Below, in pieces: positions 23,465 to 35,600 of a stretch of DNA of 64,000 bases. Below the pieces are notes generated by a model. It had not been told where the DNA came from. It made no database searches and was given only the letters and a program-made list of their open reading frames with translations. Numbering within the stretch: position 1 is the first letter of the stretch; every line of letters begins with the position of its first letter. The translations under genes were made by a program, and so were the position numbers. The DNA comes from Phragmites australis (Eukaryota > Streptophyta > Magnoliopsida > Poales > Poaceae), in contig NC_084924.1 in assembly GCF_958298935.1 (NCBI RefSeq), forward strand, positions 29,609,819 to 29,673,818, written 5' to 3'.

Positions 23465-24528
23465 AACTAGAACAAGAGAGATGCAAGAAAGTAAAGGAGA
23501 CAAGAATTTATATCCCGAAGTTCGGCCACTCCATAAAAAAGTGTCTACGTCTCTGTTGAGGAGCTCACAAAGAGTTGGGTTCCTTTCAACCCTTTCCTCA
23601 CCCAAACAACCACCAAGATCAAGGTAGGGTTGCTTACTCAAATTGTTGGGGTAATACAAACTTCCCGGAGCACTACACAAGCTTGGGTGCTCTCCGGGTA
23701 ATGCCTAACCGTCTAGGAGCTTAATGCTCCAAGAGTAAAGAATACGGATCGACAGCTTGGTGATGAACTCAAGTGCTCAAGATTGTATTTAAACTCACTA
23801 GCTCTTTAGTCTCACTCTCCCAACCCTACTCTCCAAATCTTTAAAGATTTAACACTTTAGGAGTTAGGAGGGCTATTGAATGGCTATAAATGAGTTTGTC
23901 CATGAGTTGTTTAGCAGAAAATGAAGGAGGGGTGAGGGGGGTATTTATACCCTCCCCTCAAAAACTAGTTGTTACTGTGCTTTTTAAACTGACCTGGAGT
24001 ATCCGATCAACCCAGAGACTCCGGGTTGGCACAAATCGCACATCTACGAGCTTGTCCAGAACCCAACCCGGAGGGTCTGGATGAACATAGAACCCGGAAT
24101 ATCCGAGTGAACCCAGGGAATCCAGGTGGAACTTTTAGGCTCTAACTGAGACTCTCTGCCGGAGTAAAGTCTGGAGACTCCGGTCACCCGAAGTATTCGG
24201 GCCAACCCGGAAACTCTGGGTTCAAACATTAAACCCATCCCGAGAGTCCGGCTCGGAGCTCTACCCAGAGACTCCGGGCTACTGTCCAGAATCCGGAGTA
24301 CCCGGTCCAACCCGGAGACTCCGGCTTCAGACAAAACAGCACTTTCTCGGTGTTCAAAGATTATTGTGTCTCTCAATTTTTGGTTCTAAAACGATATCAT
24401 GAGCACTAAGACACCATCAAAACTATCAATATGCATCCCTCTTGATAGAACGGAATTCCTAAACTCAAATTCGAAAATAAAGTGAATTGAAATCTATTGA
24501 GTAACTACATTCCGCTTCTCTTTTCTTT

Positions 24529-25336
24529 GGGAAAAATGCAAACCCCCCCCCCCACCAAAAGTCACCTGGATTTTGACTCCCCCCCCCCCAAGAAGTTGTT
24601 TTGTTGCAAAAAAACCCCCAAAGGTTCGGCATTGTTGCAAAAACACCCCCAAAAATTCAAACAAAAAATCACAACAAATTATAAAGAAACTAGAGACAAT
24701 TCTAAGACCTTCTGTGAATTTTTTTCAAAACTAATATCATTTGCATCATATTTCATGGAGAGAAAGTTTAAAAAAAACGTGCAGCTCATTTATTAATTTG
24801 AGTTAAATGCATAGTTAATTATTTACTAATCCAAAAATCATGAAACCAACTTTTCTTAGTCTTCTTACATGATCATCTATCTTCTAAAAGTACATGAAAT
24901 TTTGAAATAGTTATTGTGACAGTGCAAGATTGAGTAAATATGTTGTAGATAGATTAATTCATAACTAATCCATAACACCCCAAAATTAGTGAAACCACTT
25001 TTATTAGTTTACTTAAACAATTATTTGTGTAGGAAAAATAATGGTAGACATGACAAAGTTAAAATAACATGAGTTAATAAATGAGCTGCATGTTTTTCTT
25101 TTTTTCCAAACTTCCTCTGCATGAAATATGATGCAAAGGATATTATTTTTGAAACAAAAATTCACAGAAGGTCTTAAAATTGTCTCTAATTGTTTTAGAA
25201 TTTTTTTTGTGATTTATTTTTTTTTTAATTTTTGGGGGTTGCAACAAAGCTAAACTTTTGGGGTTTTTTTTCAACAAAACAACTTCCGGGGAAAGTCAAA
25301 ATTCAAGTAACTTTTGCGGGGATTTGCATTTTTCTC
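24529..25336. mobile_element. Foldback (Mutator-like) element with about 280-bp inverted ends
   Basis: The 808-bp unit starts GGGAAAAATGCAAA and ends GCATTTTTCTC. The outer roughly 280 bp on each side are inverted copies (for example GAGCTGCATG at 25,090 against the complement of 24,780-24,790). The element is flanked by a perfect 9-bp repeat CTTTTCTTT (24,520-24,528 and 25,337-25,345), the target-site size of Mutator elements. Runs of C and A near the ends resemble homopolymer slippage. No coding capacity; the 99-residue ORF at 24,497-24,796 is a shadow. Confidence 0.8.
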
Positions 25337-25475
25337 CTTTTCTTTTAAGGGACGTCATCATTATTTAACTTCTCCATCAGAACTAAAACTTGTTCATAAC
25401 CTTGGTAAACAAGTTAGTCCCTTAATCGTTTATCATCAATTAGCCAAAACCCACATAAGGGTCTAAATGTATTTT

Positions 25476-25700
25476 TAGACGACCCGTCACTAATAAACTA
25501 GTCATTAGTGACGGGTCACAACTTGACCCGTCACTATTATCATCAATGACGGGTCATATTACGACCCGTCACTAATGACCACTTATTAGTGACGGGTTTA
25601 TATCTAATACCGATCAGAAGGGACAATAGTGACGCATCCTTATTGGATCCGTCAATCATAGAACATTAGTGACATATGTTGAGCATATGTCATTAATGTA
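25476..25700. mobile_element. CACTA-type terminal fragment with small hairpins
   Basis: The right end reads TAATGTAGTG (complement CACTACATTA). Inside are repeated inverted motifs GACCCGTCACTAAT / ATTAGTGACGGGTC at about 25,478-25,610, which can form stacked hairpins like CACTA subterminal repeats. No CACTA start is visible on the left, so this is a one-ended remnant or a MITE that lost an end. Confidence 0.5.
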
Positions 25701-25759
25701 GTGTCTTCTTTGCTAGTTTCTTAAATAGTGATATTGAGTCCTCCAAGTAAGTGTAGAAT

Positions 25760-26010
25760 GATATGGAATTAATGGAAGGTGGTTGGGGAATGAATATCAA
25801 ACACAAGACCATTTGCTTGCATGCTCATCACTTCATCGTTGCAGCCTTCCAAAAATTTGCAAGGAGGTCCATGGATCCTTTGCTCCCTAAGCTTCTTGAC
25901 TATGGCACAAGGCCTCCGTAAGAGGCGCAGAATGACAGACCCATAGCCATGAGATGGCAAGCACCATGAGAGCAACAAAAACTAGAAGACTTGAGGTTGT
26001 GGCGAAAGGA
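25760..26010 (-). pseudogene. Relic first exon of a CYP709-like cytochrome P450
   Basis: On the minus strand a hydrophobic anchor (LLVFVALMVLAISWLW) is followed, after a one-base frame shift at about 25,950, by GSVILRLLRRP, KKLREQRIHGPPCKFLEGCN and MQANGLVFDIHS. This aligns with exon 1 of the intact gene at 36,480-36,762 (membrane anchor, then GPPYRFLTGCN). No ATG stands at the expected start, and exons 2-5 are absent to the left. It looks like the remnant of a tandem P450 copy lying 3' of the intact gene. Confidence 0.75.
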
Positions 26011-26721
26011 TGGGGTTTAGGGGGGATCTGATATACAGGAGAAACCATAAGTGGATGGCATAAGTTGCGGATCAGCTACAGATATATCAAGTTAAAGACA
26101 TGAAAGGTACGGTGGCAAAATAGAATGGAACTATGAGAGTGAGACGCAAAGGATGGCGACATGGCTACACCAGAGCCAGGTCTACCTGACTACTACTGCG
26201 CACATCCTTCTTTCTTTTCGTTTGTGCCAGTGGGATGGTGAATTGTGCACGTTACAAATTGTTGCTGTTAGTATTCAGAGACGGGACAAACGCACAATCT
26301 TTTTGAAGATTCCAGTGGAAATCAGAGAAATATCCTAAGGTGAGATCATGCATGACGCCATTCGGATGGTAGTACGCACTGGCAAATTAACATCTGTAGT
26401 AAGGGGGCAAGACGACATGAGAAATCTATCCGCAACACCATTTAGAGGTCACAAGATAATGCTTAAAAAATTCCGTACTGAATATAAGGAAACACCATGA
26501 AGCTGACCAGGGTAGCCATCGTCCTCGGTCTTTATTCCCTACTTTTCTTGGCAAAGAATTGGCAATTCAACATCAAATGAGAACTTGTAGTCTTGATTAT
26601 AAGATCAGATCTAAAGGACTTATATTAACCACTTTAATCTACCACAACCTTTGAAAAGTTCCCATAAATTATTCAACAATTACCATATCTCCCTTTCACT
26701 TTGTAGTGACTAGTGGCAGAT
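26011..26721. other. Intergenic, no feature seen
   Basis: This is the former upstream region of the P450 relic. I see no ORF with family features and no clear repeat. Confidence 0.5.
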
Positions 26722-28658
26722 TGTATGACCGAGATAGCCAACTAGAGGGGTTAATAGGCGCATTAATAAATTTTACTCGAATTTATTGGTCTTCTCCTAT
26801 TTGATCACTCAGCGCACCTCAAAACCTCAGCGGAAGCAAAAACACTAGAGGGACTATTTAATAAGGTAAGTTCCGAGGCAACATGACTCTACGGATGGTA
26901 TATGACCTAATAAATTTCATTCAAGACCATTGCATGTGTCTTTGTGTATAAAATCTTGCAACTTTGAATCAACACAAGCTACCTAGAGAAAAACCCCAAA
27001 GTTGATAGAATAGAGGCAAGAGAATTTAATACCCACTTGCACACATATGTGTGCAAATTTTATGCCTCTAACAATAAGGAGAATAGCCTCAACAAGGTGA
27101 AAACATTCAGCTGAAACAAAAAAAATGAAAATTAACTCGAGAGCCAGAAAAACTTACACCCGAGGCAAGAGAACCAAAAGAAGAGACTAGAAGGACATGA
27201 ACATGAGCAAATACGAGAAAATAAACTTCATTAAGCACAGATGTCAGTCCTATCTTAGGCAAATTACAGAATATTTTACTCTCACAAAAGTTCTAAGCTA
27301 TTACAAAGGCTAAGCATATCTTCTCCTCTCCTTCAAAACCTAACAAGGCTCTTAAATGGCTGGCTCAAATCTTCCCTACAGCCCTACCCCTCTATTTATA
27401 GATCTAGAGAGGTAGCTTAGCTTTTAAGCTTCTTTGTCCCAAAATACCCCTCACTTATAATGTTCTCCTATGTGCCACCGGGGTATTTTGGTTTATTTTT
27501 CGCTCTGTCCATCGAACGCCCATGACACCTTCATGACTTAGCTTCGCCTTGACACTTGCTTCGCAATGATACCACGTGCACTTCATCCTTCCACGGTTTT
27601 GAGGTCAAACATGAAAGCACCTCGCACCCTTCTCAAAGGGTGACTCACTACTGCTTGCTTTGACCCTAAGCAAGCATCCCGATGTCAGCACGTGTACTCC
27701 CTCTTACGATCTTGACAACCGACAAGTTTTTCCCGCTCCCAATCCCTCGGGATGCCTTATAACTTGCACGCATCCCCTTCACTTGACTTAATCACCAAGT
27801 CATCTTCATCCTTCCTTTCATACTTTGCTTGACCTCTATACACATAGTTAGAATCACATTTGACTCCATCCGGCCTCCTTGATCATCTAGCACCAAACTC
27901 CCAGCTTGGTCTTAATCATCCCGCAGTCGACCGTCAAGTAGCATCCATCACATGCACAGCATTAGACTAGCAAACATGTTTCTCCAAACCTCCAAAAACA
28001 TCTCCAATTAGCCCAACATCAAAATCCCTATCGAAGGATCGAAACCATGAGAAGTTATAAACATCGGATGTTCCGGTGTGTACAATCTCTGGATACCGGA
28101 TCATCTGGTGGGTACAATGATTCCTTCTTAAAAACCTCTTGAAAAAACCTCTGGTGAGTACAAGATCCATCACCGGATCATCTGGTGAGTACAGCTGCAT
28201 CAAATCTCATTTTGCAACATCTTTGTTAAATGGTTCGATAAAGCCTCCAGTGTTAACTTTGCTCATCGCTGGACTATTCGGTGTGTATCTTCTCTTTAGC
28301 ATCAAAAACAGACTTCTCTGAAAAATACTCCGGTGGTTATATCCCCTGAACACTGGACCATCCGGTGCAACATTCAAATTTTGCCATCAAAGAAAGAATA
28401 GTCGGGCATGCACTGCCTCTGATCACCGGATTATCGAGTGTGTATAATTTTTTACACACCGGACTATTCGGTGAGTACAATTTTTTTAACCTAGAGACAA
28501 AAACATAAACTTCATTTCCTTTTCACTTTAGGTCAAACATGATTATATTTGTAATATATAAACATGTTCAGACAACCCAAAACTTTTGAAACCAAAATTA
28601 TAATCTTGTCAATCACTCATTACAAATAAATCAAGATATATTTCAACTTGGTTTCTCA
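26722..28658 (-). repeat. Solo LTR of the Sirevirus-like family, minus orientation
   Basis: On the minus strand it begins TGAGAAACCAAGTTGAAA (complement at 28,641-28,658) and ends GGTCATACA (complement at 26,722-26,730). The core matches the LTRs at 13,425 and 31,585, including the TATA block (complement at about 27,388-27,398). Flanking 5-mers are CAGAT (26,717-26,721) and CATAT (28,659-28,663), a TSD with one change. It has an extra cassette of degenerate CCGGTGTGTAC / CACCGGA repeats at about 28,060-28,490. No internal element sequence adjoins it. Confidence 0.8.
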
Positions 28659-29636
28659 CATATGCAACTCATATTGATCTGTGCTGTTCGAACTCATCGG
28701 TTGAGATTTGTATTCTCATTCTCCTATTTTAAAGGTAATTTTTGAGGCTAGATTCATTATTCGATCGAACGACCATGCACTCTCTGTCATTATTCTTCAA
28801 TTGTAAGTTTATAACTTCTAGAAGGATCATTCTGTTAGCCACAGCTGCTGGATCCGTTATGTGTCTCTTACTGAATATGTGCACATCATGTATTGTTAGT
28901 TTCTTGCCACATGAAGAAGGCTATCGTCTACCAATTGTATAGCCTTCATCTATGACGACAAACTGAAGCCCAGATACCAATCAACAGATTCTCGCCTATT
29001 TACGTGCCATATATACATGTACCATTCATTAACATATTCTCAAAAGTCTGAAAGTGGCAATTTTGTCTTCAATGAATGAATAGCTCTTTTTTGTTCCTTC
29101 GCCAAAAAAAAATGACAATTTGGGCCTACTGTATATCAATGCCATACAGTGGTCATCATCTGCTTCTCTGATTGTTCAATCATTCCAACCATCTGATGGC
29201 ATGTTTCCCAGATCTCGACAGTAACAAGCCTGCCCGACCAAGGTAGAGTTTTGAAAATCAGGTAATTAATCCTCTATTCTTCGTTGATATATTAGGCAAA
29301 CCTTTTGCCTGTTTGTTTCCAAGAAAGAAAAAGGAAATAGAGTAATTCAACTCAAATTCCAAATTTGAATACAAATTTCTGTGAAACTTTTAATACATAA
29401 TCTGAGCATATCCAAGAAGTTGCTCCGATAGCATGTTATGAGCTCTTCAATTTTATTGAGACTATCTGGAAAGCAACCCTGAACAATGTAGCTAGCCACC
29501 TTTTTCAACAAACTTTAGGCTTTTTAAGTGTACTGTTTGGTGGATGGAACTCAAGGTCCTGAAACACGAGCAATCACATTCGTATTTACACATTATAAAT
29601 TCTGCTAGTAGTGGCTACACATAAAACCATCTAACA
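28659..29636. other. Intergenic region 3' of the P450 gene
   Basis: No gene is seen. The stretch is AT-rich with short A or T runs. The part next to 29,637 should hold the P450 3' UTR. Confidence 0.5.
29452..29457 (-). terminator. Candidate poly(A) signal of the P450 gene
   Basis: The complement reads AATAAA, about 180 bp past the P450 stop codon. Plant signals are loose, so this is only the best match nearby. Confidence 0.35.
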
Positions 29637-32600
29637 TCATACATCCAGTGGCCTCAAAACTATGGGAAGACCGAACTTAGGTTGAAGAGTTAGGAGATCT
29701 GCTGGTGCATGCACATACTTTGGGGAAAGCGTGAAGGAGAATTTCTGCAGGATCATGGCCATTACCGACTTCCCTTCTAACATCGCGAAGTTCTGACCGA
29801 TGCATGATCTTGGCCCTATTGAGAATGCTAGAAGAGCATGTGGGACCTTTGCAGCTTTTGTAACCCCATTCTCAAATCTGAACGGATCGAACTCATTGGC
29901 ATTGTCACCCCAGACCTCCTTGTCCCGGTGCAGCATTGGAATAGGGATCATAATTCCGTTGCCTCTAGGTATCTTGAGGCTTCCCAATCTCATATCCGAG
30001 GTAGGCTTTCTTAGCATGAAAATGACAGGACCATAGAGCCTCAGTGTCTCCAGTAGCACCATTGTCATCTGCAATGTCAATCTCAATGTTAGCTACAACT
30101 AAAAATTGGTCAACAAAATTATTATTTTTTTTACATCTCGTGCTAAAGAAACAAGAGACATTGTCGTGAAAACAGTAACCTATTAAGGATATTAATTTTA
30201 ACATTCTGAGTCTCTAAATAGTTAAAAGTTTACGAATTAGGGAATCAATGCAAGTTTTGTTGTCGCTACCTCTTTCAATCTGCTAAGCATGTCTGCACTG
30301 GGATTTTCCTTTCCACATTCTCTCAGAACCTCCTCTCTTAGCCGCTCCTGCCATTCTGGATAGACACTGAGCAAGAACATTGTCCAGGTAAGCAAATGGG
30401 ATGTGGTCTCATGCCCTGCAAAGAAGAATGTCTTGCATTCATCTATGATCTCATCCATGGTTAGGATCAGCTCATCTCGTTTCTCTCCATGTTCTGTTGT
30501 GAAGCAAGCCTCAAGCATCGCACCGAGCAGATCATCTCCATATCCACTTCCCTTCAATGCTAAGCGGGGCTGTATGATTTCCATGAGTGTCGTCTTAAGC
30601 TTCTTTTCTAGCATCCACTTGCATCTATTTCTTTTAGTTGGAAGATATCTAAAAACAAAATAATATGTTAAGAAACCGTAAGGATTGTATATAGAAGAAA
30701 GTAAGATTATTCCTGACTTATAAAAATATTCACTTTGTTTCAAAAAATAGATAGATTCACTTACTTGAACCCTGGTAGTTGCACATTGAGGAGAGTTGCC
30801 ATGGCAATGGCCTGGAGCTGCTTCTGTGCTTGGAAGACTTCTTTTCCCTCTTTACAACTACTTCCGAAAGCGGTACGGGATATAACATCCGCTGTCAACT
30901 CCTGAAATTGTTTGCTGAACTCCACCTCTATTTCTCTGCTCTTGCTATTCGATGCCTGATGTTCCCACTCCTTCATCAAGCATTCAGCACAGCTGACCAT
31001 TGTTGTTGTCATCATCTACATTGCAAGATTATAAAAGCATTTTGAGAAATCGTCATCAGTGGGAAACTGGACCCGAGCTGAGACTTACTCAGATTTGCAA
31101 TCACCTTTAGCTTGTCCATGGCAAAAGCTGGACTGACCACTCTTCGATGCCGCACCCAGTCTGTGCCTTCCACCAAGACCAGCCCTTTGCCGAGCATTGC
31201 CAGAATAGTCGGGTGCGCATCGGTCTTCACGAAATGCCCGGACTTGTTTGAAAGAACCTGCCTTACCGACTCGTAATCGGTGATGCAGATCCGAGATTGT
31301 GGACCAAACCAATATAAAAAAGTCCCTCCTATAACACCATTCAAACGTAAAATTGGAGTACATGAGTAAAGGGAACGGCTTTGTACTAATATAAGTTTGG
31401 TCCCATGCTACAGACTCAAACCTTCTAAGCATGCTTTTTTTCTAAAAAAACGTAGAAAAACTGTATGTCATTATTTTAAGAAGAAAATATTTGGTCAAAA
31501 ACCATTACAATGCTGAGTCGTACAAGACGCTCACCGGACTCGGCTTACATTGAGATGATTATTCATAGGATGAACACGCACTTCTGATAAACCAAATGGA
31601 TATGTATCTTGATTTACTTGTAGTGAGTTATTGACACAGTTTAAGTTAAGCTAAGTTTGATTTGTGTGAGCATGGCTATGCATGATTATGATTTTGACTA
31701 ACTAGAAATAGAGTGAGAGTTTTTATCTCTGAGCCAGAAAAAAAACACTCATCGGATGGTCCGGTGTGTGCGAATTTGACTACACCAGATGTTCCGATGT
31801 TCAGAAGAGTTCACGTCGGAGCATTTTAATTCAGAAACAAAAATTCAAAGACTTCAGCGGATGGTCCGGTGTTATAGAGGTGTGCATGCCGGAGCATTTT
31901 TCAGGAGATCTGTTTCTTCGTGCTAGAATGAAGTTGAACGCCGGATGGTCTGGTGATGGGAAGTTGTGCACACCAAATATTTCACTAGTGCATTTTCTAG
32001 AAGTTTTCATCAGCTCAGTGGAGAAAGAGCTTTTCCACACGCTGGATGGTCCGGTGTGTACACCGTAGGCTTCATTGGAGCTTTTTCCAGGAGATTTCTC
32101 TCGGTTCGGTGAAGAAAGGTTTTCCACACGCCAAATGGTCCAGTGCTCAGAAGGAGTGTACACCGGATCATTCAATGTTCATGATTTTTTCTATAATGAG
32201 CTTTCAACTGAGAATTTTGATTATAACCAATTAGAGATGGAGTTGGAGAAACTTTTGTGCTTGTCTTGTCATGTATAGGTGATAGCTGCAACTTGACGGT
32301 CGATGGTGGGATGATCAAGGCTAAGCGGGGTGCTTTGTGCCAAACAATCAAAGAGACTGGGTGGAGTCAAAGATGATCCTAGTTATACACATGGAGAGCG
32401 AGCAAAGCTTGAGAAGGTGGATAAGGACGACGTGTTAATAAAGTCAAGTTAAAGGGATGATGATGCAAGTGACAAGATGACCCAAGGGATCAGGAGCGGT
32501 AGAGACTTGCTGGCGGTCGAGATCGCAAGACGGAGTACAAGCATCGACATCAGGTGGCTTACTTAAGGTGTAAGCAAGTGACGATGAGCCACGCTTTCAG

Positions 32601-35600
32601 AAGCATGCAAGACGGTTTTGTGGTTTGGCCTCAAAACAGTGGGAAGTTTGGAAGTCAGCACGGCATCATTGTGAATCTTGCGTCGAGATGAAACTACGTC
32701 ATGAAGCTACCACGGCCTTTCGATAGATGAAAAAAAAGTTGGACGAAAATGCCCTCGGTGATATGTATGAGTGTATTGGAAGATATGCGTATTTTGGGAA
32801 TCTAGGAAACTTAGGGCTAAGGAACCTCCCTATGCCTATAAATAGAGGGGTAGGGAGTGTGAGTTCCTTGTGTAACCTAGTTGAGAGTTATGTGTTAGGG
32901 TTTTAGAAGTGAGAGAGGAGTGTTTAGTTTATGACTTAGGTGAGAGCTTTGTGAGCAAAATACTTTGTAATTCACCAAAATTAGGATGTTCTTATGCAAG
33001 TAATGAAGATGTTGTTTATTCTTATGGTTGTATTCATCTTCTTCTAGTTTCCTTATCTTAGCTCCCTTGCTTTGTTTGCAAGTTCTTCAGTTTTTATTGT
33101 GATTTCCGTTTTTGTTGGACAACTGAAATTTTGAATCATGTTGGAGTCATTCTTCTTGTTGCTAGAGGCATAAGAATCACATACAAGTTGGTATTGAACA
33201 ATCTCTTGCCTCTAGATCTATCGACTTGGAGAATTTATTCGTCAAGTGCCTAGATGGAAGTATTTCGGTTCAAGTTGCAAGTTTTATGGCTATGACTCTT
33301 GTAATGGTGTTCTATAAAACCTAGGGTTCAATTCCATCCATGGGAGCCATGTTTTCTTTGGAGAATTTCATTGTGACTTCTTCTCTCATTTTGCTGCTTC
33401 CGCTTGTTGATTTGTGGCGCGTTGGGTGAAAGAGTAGGATATGCCATCTAAGAAGTTAGTGAGACTCATATTCACCCCCCTCTAGTTACCTTTCTCGGTC
33501 CTACAATTGATACCAGAGTTGAGTTTGATCACTTGTTAACGTTAACCGGCATTGTGATCTATAGGCGATAATAGAGTGACATGGGAAGATTTCATTCTTT
33601 GAGGGTCATTACTTTTCATACTAGAAGGTGCGTATGAAGGCTTATCTCTTAAGCCAAGGAAGTGCTATCTGGGAGATTGTTGACTCCAACTATTAAATTC
33701 ATATTGCTCGTATTTCTCAAGCCCAGATTGAACAATATGAAGCCAACAACTAAGATAGAAATATATTGTTCACTAGTCTGAGTCGTAATGAGTTTGATAG
33801 AGTTCAGCACCTCCGTACTGCTAGGGAGATTTGGTCCACTCTTCGTGTCTTTCATAAGGGCACTAGCTAAATCAAGGCTAGGCATCAGAGCATTTACAAT
33901 CATATAAGGTTCCGAAGAGTCTTTGGATGCTATGTTTGGAAGGTTTGATGGAATTATTAGCAATCTTATATCCAATGGGGTTTTTCCTTATTCTGATCAT
34001 GAGAGAGCGATCAAACTTCTCTATGCTCTTAAACATAGCATTTGGGAAGTGAAGAACTCTAGCATTGAGGAGTCATCTAGTTATGATACCCAAACTTATG
34101 AAGAACTCTTCAGCAAGCTTAAGTCCATAGAAATAGCCAATGTAACTAGGATAAGTTTAGAAAAACCCCTATCTCAAAATATGGTGTTGGTTTCATGATC
34201 TGTAGTGGTAGTCTGGCAGGAGTTAGTTTTTCTTGTGTTAACCTTTCATCTGGTGGATTTGCTTTGTCTTTCTTGGTCTCTATTATAGAAGAGCAGTAGA
34301 TACACTTGATGATGAAGATCTGACATTGATTGTGAAGTTCACCTGCTTCTACAACAACCGACGAGATCGGAGGAGAGGTGATTCTCGTGCTTGCTATGAG
34401 TGTGGTGACACCACTCATTTCAAGGTGGACTACCCCAAACTTAAGCAAAAGGAAGACCGCAACCACGACCATGATAAGCAGCAGAAGAATAAGAAGCCTT
34501 TCTTCAATAACCATGACAAGATAGCCAAGAAGGCAGCCAAGACGGCTTCACGAGCTTTTGTGGGGGCACTTAGCGACATCGACACTTCCTCAAGCGAGGA
34601 TGAGAGCTTCGAAGAGGAGGAGCGACCCATGAAGAACAAGAAAAAGAACAAGAACTTCACCAGCCTTTGCTTTATAGTGGGAGAGAATAATGACCTCGAG
34701 CCTAATTCACATGAGGTACAACCATCCTATGTCCAGTTTTCTGTTGAGGTAGATAGATTAACTGATGCGCTAGTTAGTCAAGAAAGGTCGGTTCATACTA
34801 TAGCTAGAGAAGTTAAGGAACTCAAGTCTAAGTTAGAAATGTTCATTGTCAGAACTTGAGTTGCTTAGGTCTAGGGCTAAGGATGAGGAAGAGGAGTGTG
34901 AGAGTTGTGTTGTTGCCATGACTGAGCTTAATGAACTTCAAATTTTGCATGCTCAAGTTGCTAGTCGAGTTGAGATTGCTGAACGAAGATGGTAGAGGGA
35001 GGCAAAACCAGCTACCTGGAGCGGTGACGCCGATGTCCGAGAGCGTGGCAGCGATGATCGAAGGAAGCGGTGAAGAACACCCAAACAGCGTAATGAAAAC
35101 CAAGGGCACCGACGACTAAGGCGATGACGTGTGGAGAGAATCAACATCGGTCAGCCAAAGCATCATAATGCGCAAAATGATGATGAAGGATGACGACGAG
35201 ATCTCCGTTCGGCCGGACCGCACCAGGGAGGGCGTAGCAACGCTACAGAGGCACAGACCATGGGCGGCAGCACTGCGGCTCAAAGGCGACACAGCGGCAG
35301 CTCTGGTTCTCAGAAAGGGGGTACACACATACTCGAGGAGGACGAGAGCCATGCCTGATCGGCCAGAAGGAAACCGCACATGGTTGGCTGATCAAACCGA
35401 GGGCGCGCGAGGCGATCGTGGCGGAGGCATCCTTATTGGTGAAGGCGACGACAAATCGGCGACGAGGGTATGCAGACGGGGCAGCTGGGCTACAGCTCGT
35501 GAAGGCGTCCATAGGGAGCGGTGCGCCCAACCGTGCCACACGGGTGGAGGAGCTGGCCAGTGGAGTTGATGCCGAGGTCAGAGTAGAGACGCACGGACGA

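Larger units (their letters stand above)
13132..25475 (-). repeat. 5' LTR of the minus-strand copia, split by two nested insertions
   Basis: LTR pieces are 13,132-13,424, 23,465-24,528 and 25,346 to about 25,475. They are separated by a 10,040-bp element (13,425-23,464) and an 808-bp foldback element (24,529-25,336). Both flanks of each insertion carry the same type of LTR sequence. Degenerate palindromes of the form CCGGAGTCTCCGGGTT occur in the first two pieces (13,205-13,265 and 23,990-24,340), as in other Sirevirus-like LTRs. The outer end is obscured by a CACTA-like sequence. Without the insertions the LTR is about 1.5 kb. Confidence 0.7.

Noticed and set aside
31766..32278. ORFs rich in S, F and C in the cassette region
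   Set aside because: They are read-through of LTR cassette repeats and occur on both strands.
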